In this document: positions 26,201-39,730 of the stretch, piece by piece | How the letters are laid out: each line of letters begins with the position of its first letter | How positions within the stretch are numbered: position 1 is the first letter of the stretch | Assembly: GCA_009823505.1 (NCBI GenBank) | Contig: VZQC01007119.1 | Span: 38,574 to 102,573, forward strand | Direction of reading: 5' to 3' | Source of the DNA: Rhizomys pruinosus | Lineage: Eukaryota; Chordata; Mammalia; Rodentia; Spalacidae | DNA length: 64,000 bases | The notes under the pieces: model-generated | The model's input: only the letters and a program-made list of their open reading frames with translations | Databases searched by the model: none | What the model was told of the DNA's origin: nothing | Position numbers and translations under genes: made by a program

Positions 26201-29200
26201 TGTGGGATTCTACTTGAAGCCACCCCCTTCAAGAAAACTCATGAGACCCTCTCCCTTGCATGCAGAATGTTCACTGACTTAATGTAAGGCACCTACTGAT
26301 GCAGTGTGTTACTGAGTGCACTGGTCCTGTCCTGTCCAGAAGAGACTACTTCAGTGTGGTCCTTCCTGACCTCTGACTTAAAATCTTTCCCTCCCCTCTT
26401 ACTTGATGGTGCCTGAGTATTGGAAGGTAGGCAATGTCCTGTTTGTGGCTGAGCACTCCACTGACACTTGTTCTCTGCATATTGACCAGTTGCGTGAGTT
26501 TCTATGTCAGCCACTGTCCACTGCACAGAGAAACTTCTCTGATAAGGTCTGAGAGCCTCACTAACCTAAATGTCATTCTGTTTTATTATTTTTATTTTAT
26601 TTGTGTGTATATTGCCTGCAGATAAGTAACTCCCTGGAACTGGAGTTAAAACTGATTGTTAGCCTCCATGTGGGTGCTGTGAACTGAACCCAGATCCTCT
26701 GCAAGAAAGAGCAGCTAGTGCTCTTAACGACTGAGCCATCTTCCCGGGCGACCAGGAGATGGTATTCTTTTTTTTTTTTTTTTTTTGGTCTTTTCAAGAC
26801 AGGGTCTCCCTGTAGCCCCCAGCTGTCCTGGAACTAGCTCTTTAGACCAGGCTGGCCTTGAACTCACAAAGATCCACCTGCCTCTGCTTCCCAAGTGCTA
26901 GGATTAAAGGCGGGAGCCACCACACTAGGCTTAGATGTTATTCTTAAAGAAATACTTAATGCTTAGGGGTAGTGGTGCACACCTTTAATCCTGGGAGGCA
27001 CAGGCAGGCAGGTGTCTGTGAATTGCAGGCTAGTCTGGTTTATGTCTGGAGTTCAGGGCAGCCAAAGTAATATAGTAACACTCTGTCTCAATAAAAGAAA
27101 ATGCTTAGTATTTATATAGAAAGTATAGAAAGGACAGAATCTGAATTCTGAAACACATCAGTAACCAGGTAGAGACTATTAACAAATGTCTATCTTTGCT
27201 CTTACAGGCCAAAGAATGTGGCCAGATGCAGAATAAGTGGCTGATGATAAACATTCAAAACGTACAAGACTTTGCGTGCCAGTGCCTCAACCGTGATGTG
27301 TGGAGCAATGAAGCTGTGAAGAATATTATCCGTGAACATTTCATTTTTTGGCAGGTTAGAAGGACGGTTAATGAAAATGTTATTGTATTTTATTTATAGT
27401 GTAGGATATTATGGAGGAAGAGTTGGGTTATAAACTGGGAAAACTGAGTTAAATTATGACATATAAACCACCCATAATGGCTAAAATAAAAAAAAAGAAA
27501 TACGGTGTAAACCAGCTACATAATTAACTCTTTTCTTTTTTTGGTCTTTTTGAGACAGGGTCTCCCTTATTCCCAGGTGGCCTGGAACTCGCTATGTAGA
27601 CCAGGCTGGCCTTGAACTCAGAGATCCGCCTGCCTCTGCCTCTGCCTCTGCCTCTGCCTCTGGAGTGCTGGGATTAAAGGCATATGCCACCACACCTGGC
27701 CAATAGTCATATTTTAAAAGTTAAGAAGGAGCTAGGGGTGTAGATCAATGGCAGTGTCTGCCTAGCCTGTATAAGGCTCTGGGTTCAGTACCCAGCATTG
27801 CCTGAAAAAAAAGCTTAAAGGAAACAGATGAAATTAACTTTAATAATTTATTTGGTTTAAATATATAATAACATTAAAATACTAATAACACGATTTTATT
27901 TTCTGGTTGTGGTATATATATATATATATCAAGATTTGATGTGTATTTCATGCTTATAGCATGTGTCACACTGGACTAGTCAGTTTCAAGTGTTTTAGTA
28001 GTTCCACAAGGTCAACGGCTATGTGTAAAACATTGTGGACCAATGAGAAAATGTCTGGCTACAACTTGCGTTTTAGAGTGGGTTTAATAGTCTTTGACCC
28101 TTGACCCCGTGTCCTTAGGCACACCAGTATTCCTGGTTGTAATTTCTTTTTATATAAACTATCTAGCTAAAGTAAGATAATGTAGCTATAGCTCTAATTT
28201 CTTGTTTCTTTTTTCCTGGGGTGGGGGGTTTACTAGAGATGACTTTCAAGACTTGGTTCTCTCCTTCCACCTGAGTTCTGGGGGTGCAACTCAAGTTTGT
28301 CAGGCTTGCAGCGTAAGCAGTTTCACCTGCTGAGTCATTTTGCTGGTCTCAGTGATTGTTTTTAATGGCAAAGTTCCTTTTATTCATCTAATACTGATTG
28401 AACATCCCTTTGCCTAATAATACTTTTGGTTCTCAAGATTGTAATCTTGTGATTTATTAAAATATATATTTTAGAGTTTTTGTTTTGTTTTGTTGTTGAG
28501 ACAGGGTCTCCCTGTAGCCCCAGCTGACCTGGATCTTATTATGTAGATCAGGCTGGCCTTGAACTCACAGAGATCACCTGCCTCTTCCTCCCAAGTGCTG
28601 GGAAAATATATGTGCTTTTGAGAGTCAGGAATGGCATAGATAGATAATTGAACAGGAATTCCTCTGAACTGAGAAAGGGGGAGGAATGGACCAATATATT
28701 CATGGTGAGTTTTCAGAAGGGGCTGAGAACAGGAAGTTAAGGAAGTCCATAGCTGCTGACCTTTATTTTTTCTTTAACATGGGAGTGAGATCCTAACACA
28801 TGTCAAGAGCTTTTAGCAAATCAGTCGTAGTACATGTATGACAGAAGTTACAGTTGCAGTAGACATATGACAGAAGTTACAATCGCAGTAGACATATGAC
28901 AGAAATTACAGTTTCTGTAGACATATGACAGAAGTTATAGTCGCAGTAGACATATGACAGAAGTTACAGGTACAGTAGACATATGACAAAAGTTATAGTT
29001 GCAGTAGACACATGACAGATGTTACAGTTCCAGTAGACATATGACAGAAGTTATAGTTGCAGTAGATATATGACAGAAGTTACAGGTACAGCAGACATAT
29101 GACAAGTTATAGTCACAGTAGACACATGATAGAAGTTATAGTCGCAGTAGACACATGACAGAAGTTATAGTCGCAGTAGACACATGACAGAAGTTACAGT

Positions 29201-32200
29201 TGCAGTAGATATATGACAGAAGTTACAGTTGCAGTAGATATGACAGAAGTTACAGTTGGAATAGACATATGACAGAAGTTATAGTTGCAGTAGATATATG
29301 ACAGAAGTTATAGTTTTCCCCTTTTTTCCCTAGATGATTAAAAAAAATTATGATTGATTTAACAGGTTTATCATGACAGTGAGGAAGGTCAGAGATACAT
29401 ACAGTTTTATAAACTAGGGGATTTCCCCTATGTCTCCATCCTGGACCCACGGACAGGTAAAGTCACATCTATTTATAGCCTTTAAGTTATTTCTTTTTCA
29501 CTTACTTGAATAGTTCATCTTTAATATTTTACTGGATCTGATTTTAGCAATATCATAGTTAACATTTCTTGTTTATTCTTGTTATAATTATTTAAACCTC
29601 CAGACGTGCATGTATTTAGGGAATCTGTTTCTGGCGATATGAAAGGTGACAATATATTTGTATAGTCTGTTCTTTCAAAAGAAACTAATATGTCATCTTT
29701 TTATACAGAATCTGTTATCCCTATTACTAAAGCATTAAGATGATTTAGGTACTGATTGCATCCCACCAGAAAACTAGTGGGTGAAGCTGTTTTCATTATT
29801 ACTTGTATTTTATTTAGATTCTGCTTTTAGTTCCTAAACAGTTATTAGCAGATAGAAAAATTGTACTCCTATGATGAATGGACATCCGTCAGCAGGTTAT
29901 AATTGACTCTCTCAGTAATAAAGACACTGTAACTTGAGCTACTGGGGAATGTGATATGTATTTATAGCAAATTTTAATTACAGATAGGCCAACTACTTAA
30001 GGAGCGTGTTTAGAAAAAGTACTGATTTTATGTTTATATATCCTGATTTTTTTTAATTGTTAGGTCAGAAGCTAGTAGAGTGGCACCAATTAGATGTATC
30101 ATCGTTCTTGGACCAAGTAACAGGATTTCTGGGTGAACATGGGCAACTAGATGGACTTTCTAGCAGCCCCCCCAAAAAATGTGCCCGATCAGTAAGTATG
30201 AATGATGGACAACTAAATTGTACATAAGCATTCCATGTAAAATATTTGATGTAATGATGCAGTGAGCAGTTACAGTTTCTGGTTATACTATGTCTTAATA
30301 TTTCCTCCTTATAGTTTGATAGTTCCCCCACTTCAAACTTCCATCTTCTCAATGAAGTTAAAAGACTGATATTCTAGGACTAGAGAGGTGGCTCAGCAGT
30401 TAACAGCACCAACTGCTCTAGCAGAGGACCAGGGTTCAATTCCTAGCACCCACATGGCAGCTAAGAACCGTCTTTAAGCTGGGAGTGGTGGTGCACACTT
30501 TTAATCCTAGCACTCTTGGAGGGGGGGTAGGAGGAGGGAGGGAGGGAGGGAGGGGGGGAGGAGGAGGAAGAGGAGGAGGAGGAGGAGGAGGAGGAGGAGG
30601 AGGAGGAGGAGGAGGAAGGGAGGGAGGGAGGAGGAAGAAGAGGAGGAGAAAAGAAAAGACTGATATTCCCAGTTCTCTTGAGGCTTTTGGGGTTTTTTGT
30701 TTGTTTGTTTGTTTTATTGAGACGGTTTGTGACCTCAGCTGGTATGGAACTTACTATGTAGACCAGGCTGGCCTCAGTCTCACAGAGGTCCACATGCCTT
30801 TACCTCCTTGGTGATAGGATTAAAGGTATGCATCACCACGTCTGGCTAGGCATAATATTTTTTTCTTCAATATATGTCTCATATTGAACTTTTGTGCATT
30901 TCCTATAATACATCTTAATCATATTTATAGGCACATTATTAAAAATGAACAGTGTGGGGGGCTGGAGAGATGGCCCAGTGGTTAAGAGCATTTACCACTC
31001 TTCAGAGGACCTGAGTTCAGTTCCCGGCACCCACTTTGGGTGACTCACAAAGTGCCTGTCACTGGCTCCAAGAACTCCAATGCCCTTTTCTGGTTTCTGT
31101 GAAAACCTGCATTCAAATGCGTATATATACATATATACACATATACACATATATACATCATTAATCCCAGCACTCTGGAGGCAGAAGCAGGCAGATCTTT
31201 GTGAGTTCAAGGCCAGCCTAGTCTACAGAGTGAGTTTCAAGCCATCTGGGGCTATAGGGAGACCCTAAAATAAATAAATAAAATAAAAATTAAAGTACAG
31301 AAATCCGAAGGTAGCCAAATTGTAGAGAATAAGAGAGTGTAGAGTGTGTGTCCTTGTGTAGGACTCTATACACCCTCACCCACCCAGGGCTCAGGGACTG
31401 TTGTGGAAGAGGGAGTGGAAAGATCTTAAGAGCTAGGGGTGGTGGATAACAAGGAAACAGTTTTCCAAGCCTCTGAGAACTTGCTCAGATGAACATAGAG
31501 CAATGGTGACAGCATGCATAAGACCAGGGTGACCTCAAACCAGACAAAACCCAGCAGAGAACTGGGAAGTGGGTAAGAAGCCCCATTTCAGCTGAGGAAC
31601 TGTTGGCAGCTTGATCACTGCTGGCTGAGGGAGAATTGTTCTTCCTTAAAGGAGTTTTGCTAGAAGGCTGAATAGGCTCGAGTGAGTGAGTGAGCTCACA
31701 CTGAGGGACACAAACTTGATTCTGTAGGCCTCAACATACATGACAGAATGCATGTAGTCTGGTGATGTAGGCTGTGTGTGAGGGCATCTAAATATGATTA
31801 AGAGGTATGAAATCACAAAAATTAAATAAAAATATATATTGATACTGTTTTTTGTTCATTTTTGTTTCTATTTTTGTTTTGACAGTGTTTCCTAGTCCCA
31901 GTCCACCTGGAAGCCACCATGTGGACCAGGCTGGCCTTGATCTCACAGAGATCCGCCTACCTCTACCTCCTGGTGACTGAGACTAAAGGTGTGAATCACT
32001 CCTAGTTTAAAAATAAGGCCAACCTGGTCTACATAGTGAGCCATAGTGAGCTTCAGGCCAGCTGGGACTAAAGGGAGACCCTGCCTCAAAAAGACAAAAA
32101 AAGAAAAAAAAATTGAAACAAATTAAAATTTAGAAAAAAGAAAAGAGCTGGGCGTGGTGGCGCACGCCTTTAATCCTAGCACTTGGGAGGCAGAGGCAGG

Positions 32201-33866
32201 TGGATCTTTGTGAGTTCAAGGCCAGCCTGGTCTACAGAGTAAGTTCCAGGTCAGCTGGGGCTACAGGGAGACCCTGTCTAGAAAAGACCCCCCCCCAAAA
32301 AAAAAAAAGAAAGAAAGAAAGAAAAGAAATAGTATAAATATGTAGAGCAGGAGAGCTGATTTGGAAGCATCTGCTTCCCAAGGCACAGCAACAGTAGAGG
32401 TGAAGTTCTACTTGTGGTATAATTTGGCATTATTTTGGTTATATAGCTTTAGGACCTGAGCATCTCTGCATACTTAATTTCTACAACATAGTATTATTAG
32501 GTGGACATCTTTGCTAGTTGGCATCATGATTAGTTCCAAGTAAAAGATCTTTAAGGATAAATCAGTCTCACATTAGTTATAATTTTAGATTTTGATGGCA
32601 ATTGAGAATAAAAATAATTTAGAGTATATCTTTGGCAATCAGTATCTTGTACTGATAAAATTAGTTACCTTAAGCTATTTTATTTTATTTTTTTTTTTAA
32701 TTTTTTTTTATTATTTATTTTTGTATGTGTATGAATGTACTGTCTGCATGCAGGTCTGTGCACCCATGTCGTGCAATGCCGCGGAGGTCAGAAGAGGGTC
32801 TCGGACTCCCCTGGAACTGGAGTTCTCCTGGAATTGGAGTTACAGACGGTTCTTAGCCGCCATGTGGGTGCTGGGGATCGAACCCGGGTCCTCTGCAAGA
32901 GCGTCGGTGCTCCTAACCGCTAGGCTATCTCTCCAGCCCACCTTAAGCTATTTTAAGTGGATGGTTATGGTTGTTGAAGTAAAGTCTCACTTCATAACTC
33001 ATGCTGCTCCAGAGTTTGGGATTCTCCATCTCCCAAGTGCTAAGATTATAGGCATAGGCCTGTGTGTGTGTGTGTGCAGGTTTGTGCACCCGTGTCGTGC
33101 AATGCCGCGGAGGTCAGAGGAGGGTGTCAGATTCCCCTGGAATTAGAGTTGCAGGCGGTTCTCAGCCGCCTGTGGGTGCTGGGGATCGAACCCAGGTCCT
33201 CTGCACGAGCAGTCAGCGCTCTTAATGGCTAGGCCATCTCTCCAGCCCATCTTTCTCCATCCTTAGTATTGGCTTTTTCCCTAGTGGACACAGAGCAGAT
33301 GGTTCACTACCAGGTACCAGGTATCATATCTACATTCCAAGCATTGAGGAAGAGGTATAATCTTTATTAGACTATTGTGTTGAAATAGCCTTAGATAGCC
33401 GGGCGTGGTGGCGCATGCCTTTAATCCTAGCACTTGGGAGGCTGGAGAGATGGCCTAGCGGTTAAGAGCGCTGACCACTCTTACAGAGGACCCGGGTTCG
33501 ATCCTCAGCACCCACAAGGCGGCTGAGAGCCGTCTGAAACTCCAATTCCAGGAGGACTCCAGTTCCAGGGGAATCCGACACCCTCTTCTGACCGCCGCGG
33601 CATTGCACGACACGGGTGCACAAACTTGCATGCAGACAAGTTCATACACATACAGAAATAAATAAATGCCGGGCGTGGTGGCGCATGCCTTTAATCCTAG
33701 CACTTGGGAGGCAGAGGCACGAGGATCTCTGTGAGTTTGAGGCCAGCCTGGTCTACAGAGTGAGTTCCAGGACAGCCAGAGCTACAGGGAGACCCTGTCT
33801 CAAAAAGACAAAAAAAATTTTTAGCTGAATGGATTTTCCTTATTTTTAAATTTTTAAATCATACTT

Positions 33867-33916
<50 letters not shown>

Positions 33917-36900
33917 AGAGAGAGAGAGAGAGAGAGCGCCATCATGGTACACTTGGGAGAGTTGGTTGAGTTGGTTCTCTCCTTCTACCATATGTGTTCT
34001 GGGGATTGAACTCTGTTTGTCACAGTTGATGGCAAATGCCCTTACCCACTGAACCATCCTGCCAGCCCAAATTTTCTTTTTTTAATTCTTTTCTTTTTGT
34101 ACTGAGATTTTATTGGTTGAGTATCAGTATACAGCTATTTCAGTTTGTACACAATTCTTAACAAATATAGGTACCAAAAATCTAAAGACTTATTCCAAGC
34201 CTGGTGTGGTGGTACACACCTTTAATTCTAGCACTCCAGAGGCAGAGTCAGGTGGATCTCTAAATTCCAGGCCAGCCTGGTCTACATAGTGAGTTCCAGG
34301 CCAGCCTGATCTACAGGGAAAACTCTGTCTCAAAACAACAACAAAACTTATGTGTATGTGGTGTGGTGGTTGTATGCCTTTAATCCCAGGTAGGTAGAGG
34401 TAAGTGAATCTCTGTGTTCAAAGCCAGCCTCATCTGCATAGCAAGTTTTAGGCTAGCTGGAGCTACAGGGAGACCCTGTCTCAAAAAAAAAAAAAAATTA
34501 TATGTGTGTCTGTGTCTAAGTGCATAGGAGGCTTAGAAGATAAACCAAATGTACCAGGCATGGTAGCACACACCTTTAATCCCAACAGGTGGAAGCAGGC
34601 AGATCTCTTTGAGTTCAAAGCTAGCCTGGTCTACAATGTGAGTTCCAGGACAGCTGGGGCTACAAGGAGACCCTGTCTCAAAAAAAGACTAAATACGTAA
34701 ATAGGTTATTTCAGTGGTATTCCAACATATCATACACACACATACTCAAAATTCCATTTTCCACAGCACATTACCAAAGTTGTTAGGTTCCTGAGATGTT
34801 ATAGAGGGCACAGTGCTAGATGACGGGATGATAGAATGTTGTTATTTCAGTCTTTTTTTTTTTTTTAAACAGTTGTACTAAGAAACAGGACTAGAAGTAA
34901 TTTAAAATATTCAAGATAGAGTAAATGCACAACTGAAGCTCCAAATTGCCAATGGTGTATATTGTAGGATATAAACTACCCCCGCTATCCATATTACACT
35001 GATGATTGATTGATTGACTGATCGATTGACTGACTGACTGACACGGAATCTCACTGTGTTGCCCTGGCTAGCCTCAACCTCAGAAATCTGCCTGCCTCTG
35101 CCTCCCAAGTGCTGTTATTAAAGGCATACACCAGGGCTGGAGAGATGACCTAGCAGTTGAGAGCGCCGGCTGCTCTTGCAGAGGGCCCGGGTTTGATCCC
35201 CAGCACCCACATGGCGGCTGAGGGCCATCTTTGGCTCCAGTTCCAGGGGAATCGGATGCTCTCTTCTAACCTCCGAGGCATTGCACAACACGGGTGCACA
35301 GATCTGCATGCAAGACAGTACATTCATACACATAAAGAATAAATAAAATTGTCAGGCGTGGTGGCTCACACCTTTAATCCTAGCACTTGGGAGGCAGAGG
35401 CAGGCGAATCTTTGTAGACAAGGCCAGCCTGGTCTACAGAGTGAGTTCCAGGACAGCCGGGGCTACAGGGAGACCCTGTCTCAAAAAGACAAAAAAAAAA
35501 AAAAAAAGAAGAAGAAGAAGAAATAAAATTTAAAAAAAAAATAAACCACCATGCCTAGCAAGTTTTTCTTTTAAGTATTATTCTTTTATTTATTATTTTT
35601 GGTCTTTTTTGAGACGGTCTCCCTGTAGCTCCAGCTGTCCTGGAACTCACTATGTAGACTTGGCTTTCTAACAAAGTTCTTACCCTCAGATAGCTTGAGG
35701 TTTAGTGCATGAGACAGATTCAACTTCAGCAGGGAATAATAATAGCAAATTGACTATTACTTTTTTTTTTATGCGTATGAATGTACTGTCTGCATGTAGG
35801 TTTGTGCACCCATGTCGTGCAGTGCCACAGAGGCCAGAAGAGGATGTCGGATTCCCCTGGAACTGGAGTTAAAGACGGTTCTTAGCCACTATGTGGGTGG
35901 TGGGGATCAAGCCCAGGTCCTCTGCAAGAGCAGTCGGTGCTCTTAACTGCTAGGCCATCTCTCCAGCCCCAGACTATTACTTTTTTGTTGTTATTGTTAT
36001 TTTTGAGACAAGGTCTCCCTGCAGCCCCTTCTGTCCTGTGACACTCTATGTAGACCAGGCTGGCCTTGAATTCAGAGATCCGTCTACCTCTGCCTCCCAA
36101 GTACTGGGATTAAAGACGTGCACTACCAGGCCTGGCTATTACATTTTTTTTTTAACATTTCTTTTAATTAATTTATTTTTTATGTGTTTGAATGTACTGT
36201 CTGCATGTATGTTGGTGCACCCATGTCATGCAATGTCACGGAGGTCAGAAGAGGGTGTCAGATTCCCCTGGAACTAGAGTTAAAGATGGTTCTTAGCCGC
36301 CATGTGGGTGCTGGGAATCAAACCCAGGTCCTCTGCAAGAGCAGTCGGTGCTCTTAACCGCTGAGCCATCTCTCCAGCCGCGACTATTATATTTTTATAG
36401 CCTGTTTGATTTGATTTTTCTTTGGTTTAACTGTCTTTCCATCTGTTTTATGACTGCGTCTCACAGGAGAGCCTTATAGATGCAAGTGAAGACAGCCAGC
36501 TAGAAGCTGCCATCAGAGCCTCCTTGCAGGAGACACATTTCGACTCAACACGGACAAAGCAGGATAGCCGTTCAGATGAAGAATCTGAATCTGAACTTTT
36601 TTCTGGCAGTGAGGAGTTCATATCTGTTTGTGGCTCCGATGAAGAAGAGGAGGTAGAGAATCTTTCCAAGTCCCGAAAGTCTCCTCACAAAGATTTGGGG
36701 CATAGGAAAGAGGAGAACAGAAGGCCACTGACTGAACCCTCAGCCCGAACCGCACCTGGAGCAGCCACAAACCATCAAGGCCTGCCCGCTGTGGATCCCG
36801 AGATCCTGGAGATGTCACCTGAAAAGTCAGATGGAGTCGTGGAGGGGATAGATATACATGGTAAGTGATGGTGTAGACCTGCTCTAGCTGTAAAACCCGA

Positions 36901-39685
36901 GTATTACTGAATGGTTTGCTTTATTATTTGATCTGCTATGTTATATTAAGCAGGTTTTGTTTGTTTGTTTTGTTTTAACTCTGCCCTTAGGACCAAAAGC
37001 ACAGCTGATGTTGCGGTACCCAGATGGAAAAAGGGAACAGATCAGTCTTCCAGAGCAAGCTAAACTGCTAGTGAGTTTACATAATTAAACACTTGTTTGA
37101 AGCAGAGAAACTCTGCTGCTAGGGACTAAACTCATAGCCCAGTGTATGCTGGGCAAGCCTCCTAACACTGAGCTGTATTCTCATCGTAGAGAAAGTAGAT
37201 AACTGAATTAAGTCCAGTAGGCACTGCTTGATTGTTTGAAATCAATGCTGGGGGGCTGGAGGGATGGCCTAGCGGTTAAGAGCGCCGACCGCTCTTGCAG
37301 AGGACCCGGGTTCGATCCCCAGCACCCACATGGCGGCTGAGAACCGTCTGTAACTCCAATTCCAGGAGAACTCCAGTTCCAGGGGAATCCGAGACCCTCT
37401 TCTGAACTCCGCGGCATTGCACGACACGGGTGCACAGACCTACATGCAGACAGTACATTCGTACACATACAGAATTAATATAAAAAAAAAAAAATTTAAA
37501 AAAAAAAAAAAAAGAAATCAATGCTGGGTATCTGATCTCTAAGTGGAAACTTAAGTGTGGCAGGTCTTGGGTTTGCTTGAGGGTTTTTTGTTGTTGTTGT
37601 TGTTGTTTGTTGTTTGTGTGTTTTAACTCAGCTTGCCTCCAGGCTGTTCCTAGAACTTTAAAGTATTTTATTTACTTAGTTTATATTTTCCAAGTGTCTG
37701 GAATTGATATGTAAGCACTCGAGCCAGATCCTGTTACTTTTTTTTTAAATCTTTTTTTTTTTTTTTTTTTTTTGTCTTTTTGAGACAGGGTCTCCCTGTA
37801 GCCCCAGCTGTTTTGGAACTCAGTGTCTAGACCAGGCTGGCCTTGAACTCACAGATATCCGCCTGCCTCTGCCTCCTGAGAGCTGAGACTTAAAGGCATG
37901 CCACACCATGCCTGACTAGTCTTATTTTTAAATATTTTATTTCCTTCTCACATTATCTTTGGCAAGTCACAGGTCAGCCAAAGCTTTTCTGCCTTTCTGT
38001 TGTGCATAGTTATGGAATGCAAACCCAGCTGAAATGATTGCTTTTGGGAAATGAGTGGATTTATCTGAAGACTATAGTGAAGACCTTGAATTAATAATTT
38101 CTCTTTTCTTTCCTTCCTGTCTCTCTTTCTCTCTTTCTTTTTTTTTTTTTTTCTTTTTTTCTTTTTTTGACGCAAGGTCTTTCTGTAGCCCTAGCTAGGC
38201 TGGGCTGGATCTTGCTCTGTAGACCAGGATTTCTAAGATCTCATAGAGATCTGTTAGTCTGTTCCTAAGTGCTGGGATTGAAGTGTGCACCATTGTGTTA
38301 GGCAGTCTTTTGGGTTTCTTGGTAGCTGTTATTACAAAGTGGTTAAAGAGCCAAAGTTGTTTCTCCACAGCTCTTCTGTGGTCTGTTAGGGTTCTTGGGA
38401 TCCTCAGTTTTGTACCTTCTCCTGTCTGCCTGTATCTTGTTCATTCCTCTGCTTACACATGACATCATGGTGATTCTAAGGCCCTGTTTTCTAAAACCAG
38501 TTGGTGGGCCTCCCTCCTATGTACATCAACTGCTGAAAAGAGAATTGCTTTATAGCAGCTTAGCATAAGGGTGGGCCCCACTTTGGTCAAGTATCTATAC
38601 CTGGCCTTCACTGTGGCTGGTGTTAGTCACTTTTCTTAGCCCTGCAACATAATTCCTGAAAGAAACAACTTAAGGGAGGAAAGGATTTCAGAGAGATCTC
38701 AGCCCATCATATCGGGGAAGGTATTGGGGGGGTATAACAGAGACACGTCCCCAGTCTCTGGTGGCAGAGCTGGGGACGTGTTCATAGCCACGAACCAGGA
38801 AGCAAAGGAGCGGGGCCAGGTGTGCGCAGCTTCAAAGTCCCACTGACCTACTTCTGCCGGCCAGGCCCCACCCCAGAGCTCAAACCTGAGCCTGTGGAGA
38901 CATTTTAGGTTCCAACCATACAATTGACAGTATTTAGCTGATTATTGAATACTGCGACAAATACAAATAGAATCTGGCAGATGCTGATACCCAGACTACC
39001 TACATTTCTATTTGGATGGAACAAAGAGAAGAGAACAAGTCTAGCAGGTCCCTTCCTTACCTACCATCTGGTTATTAATGGTCAAATATAAATGGAAAAT
39101 TCTAGAAACAGTGCATACAAGTTTTAAATCATATACCATTCCGAGTACATGATACAACTTTGCACTATCGTACTCTATCACCTGGGATGTGAATCATTCC
39201 CTTTATCCAGAATAGCCAGACTGTTTATACTACCTACCTGAGAGTTATGGCCATCTCAGTTATCAGATTGGCTTTAGGGTTATCACAATTTTTCTAGGCA
39301 GGTAACTCTTGAAAAAAAAGTGCTTAGTCAGGTGTGGTGGCGCACACCTTTAATCCCAGCACTCAGGAGGCAGAGGCATGAGAACCTCTATGATTTCAAG
39401 GCCACCTGGGGGCTACAGGGAAACCCTGTCTCAAAAAAAACAAAAAAAGAAAAAAGATGCCTAATAAAAAAATATGCTAAGACTATACTTTCAGGGATCA
39501 TTTCTAGACTTTGTTACTAGAGAAGTTTCTCTGATTGTGTAGAGTACCAGAAACCACGAGGAGTAGGTATAGTGTTCTCTCCTGAGTTTGAAGCTGGCTT
39601 GAAAGCTGCTGTCTAGCAGATTTCTGGCCATTGATGATTGTTCTGCTCTGCTGTTCTTGAGTCAGAGGGAGAGAGCACAGTCAGA

Positions 39686-39730
<45 letters not shown>

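Larger units (their letters stand above)
18596..27207 (+). other. UBXN7: UBXN7 intron, 8.6 kb
   Basis: It holds about 20 SINEs, an old L1 remnant (20890-21560), microsatellites and an antisense SOCS7 retrocopy (25270-25718, with a SINE-free flank back to about 23395). Stretches 19250-19660 and 26106-26580 have no gene; the latter resembles retroelement sequence, not identified. Confidence 0.88.
27355..29365 (+). other. UBXN7: UBXN7 intron, 2.0 kb
   Basis: B1 27535-27705 (-, with a TCTGCC run), ID element 27729-27812 (+, GTGTAGATCAATGGCAGTGT...GGGTTCAGTACCCAGCA), B3-like 28225-28352 (-), B1 28495-28605 (-), then the minisatellite 28823-29314. 27820-28210 is AT-rich and unassigned. Confidence 0.85.
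30192..36466 (+). other. UBXN7: UBXN7 intron, 6.3 kb
   Basis: SINEs: B2 5' part 30380-30478 (+), B1 head 30478-30520 (+), B1 30690-30850 (-), B2 30958-31140 (+), B1 31158-31285 (+), B1 31850-32005 (-), B1 32010-32110 (+), B1 32140-32330 (+), B2 32670-32941 (-), B2 33050-33247 (-), B2 33441-33667 (+), B1 33668-33820 (+), B3-like 33946-34070 (-), B1 34196-34350, 34360-34497 and 34552-34690 (+), B1 35030-35130 (-), B2 35132-35345 (+), B1 35353-35510 (+), B1 35590-35665 (-), B2 35770-35970 (-), B1 35990-36140 (-) and B2 36168-36380 (-). Confidence 0.85.

Noticed and set aside
28823..29314. Possible CRISPR-like or regulatory direct-repeat array
   Set aside because: Units are contiguous with no unique spacers, and the setting is a rodent intron; it is a minisatellite.
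30461..30814. Gly-rich (plus) and Ser-rich (minus) proteins
   Set aside because: Translation of the purine microsatellite joined to antisense B1.
32592..33146. 184-codon plus-strand reading frame
   Set aside because: It is mostly two antisense B2 elements, without exon-like borders or a homologue; a UBXN7 intron.
37252..37330. tRNA-like box A/box B sequences (in all B2 and ID copies)
   Set aside because: They are the tRNA-derived heads of SINEs with A-rich tails, not functional tRNA genes.
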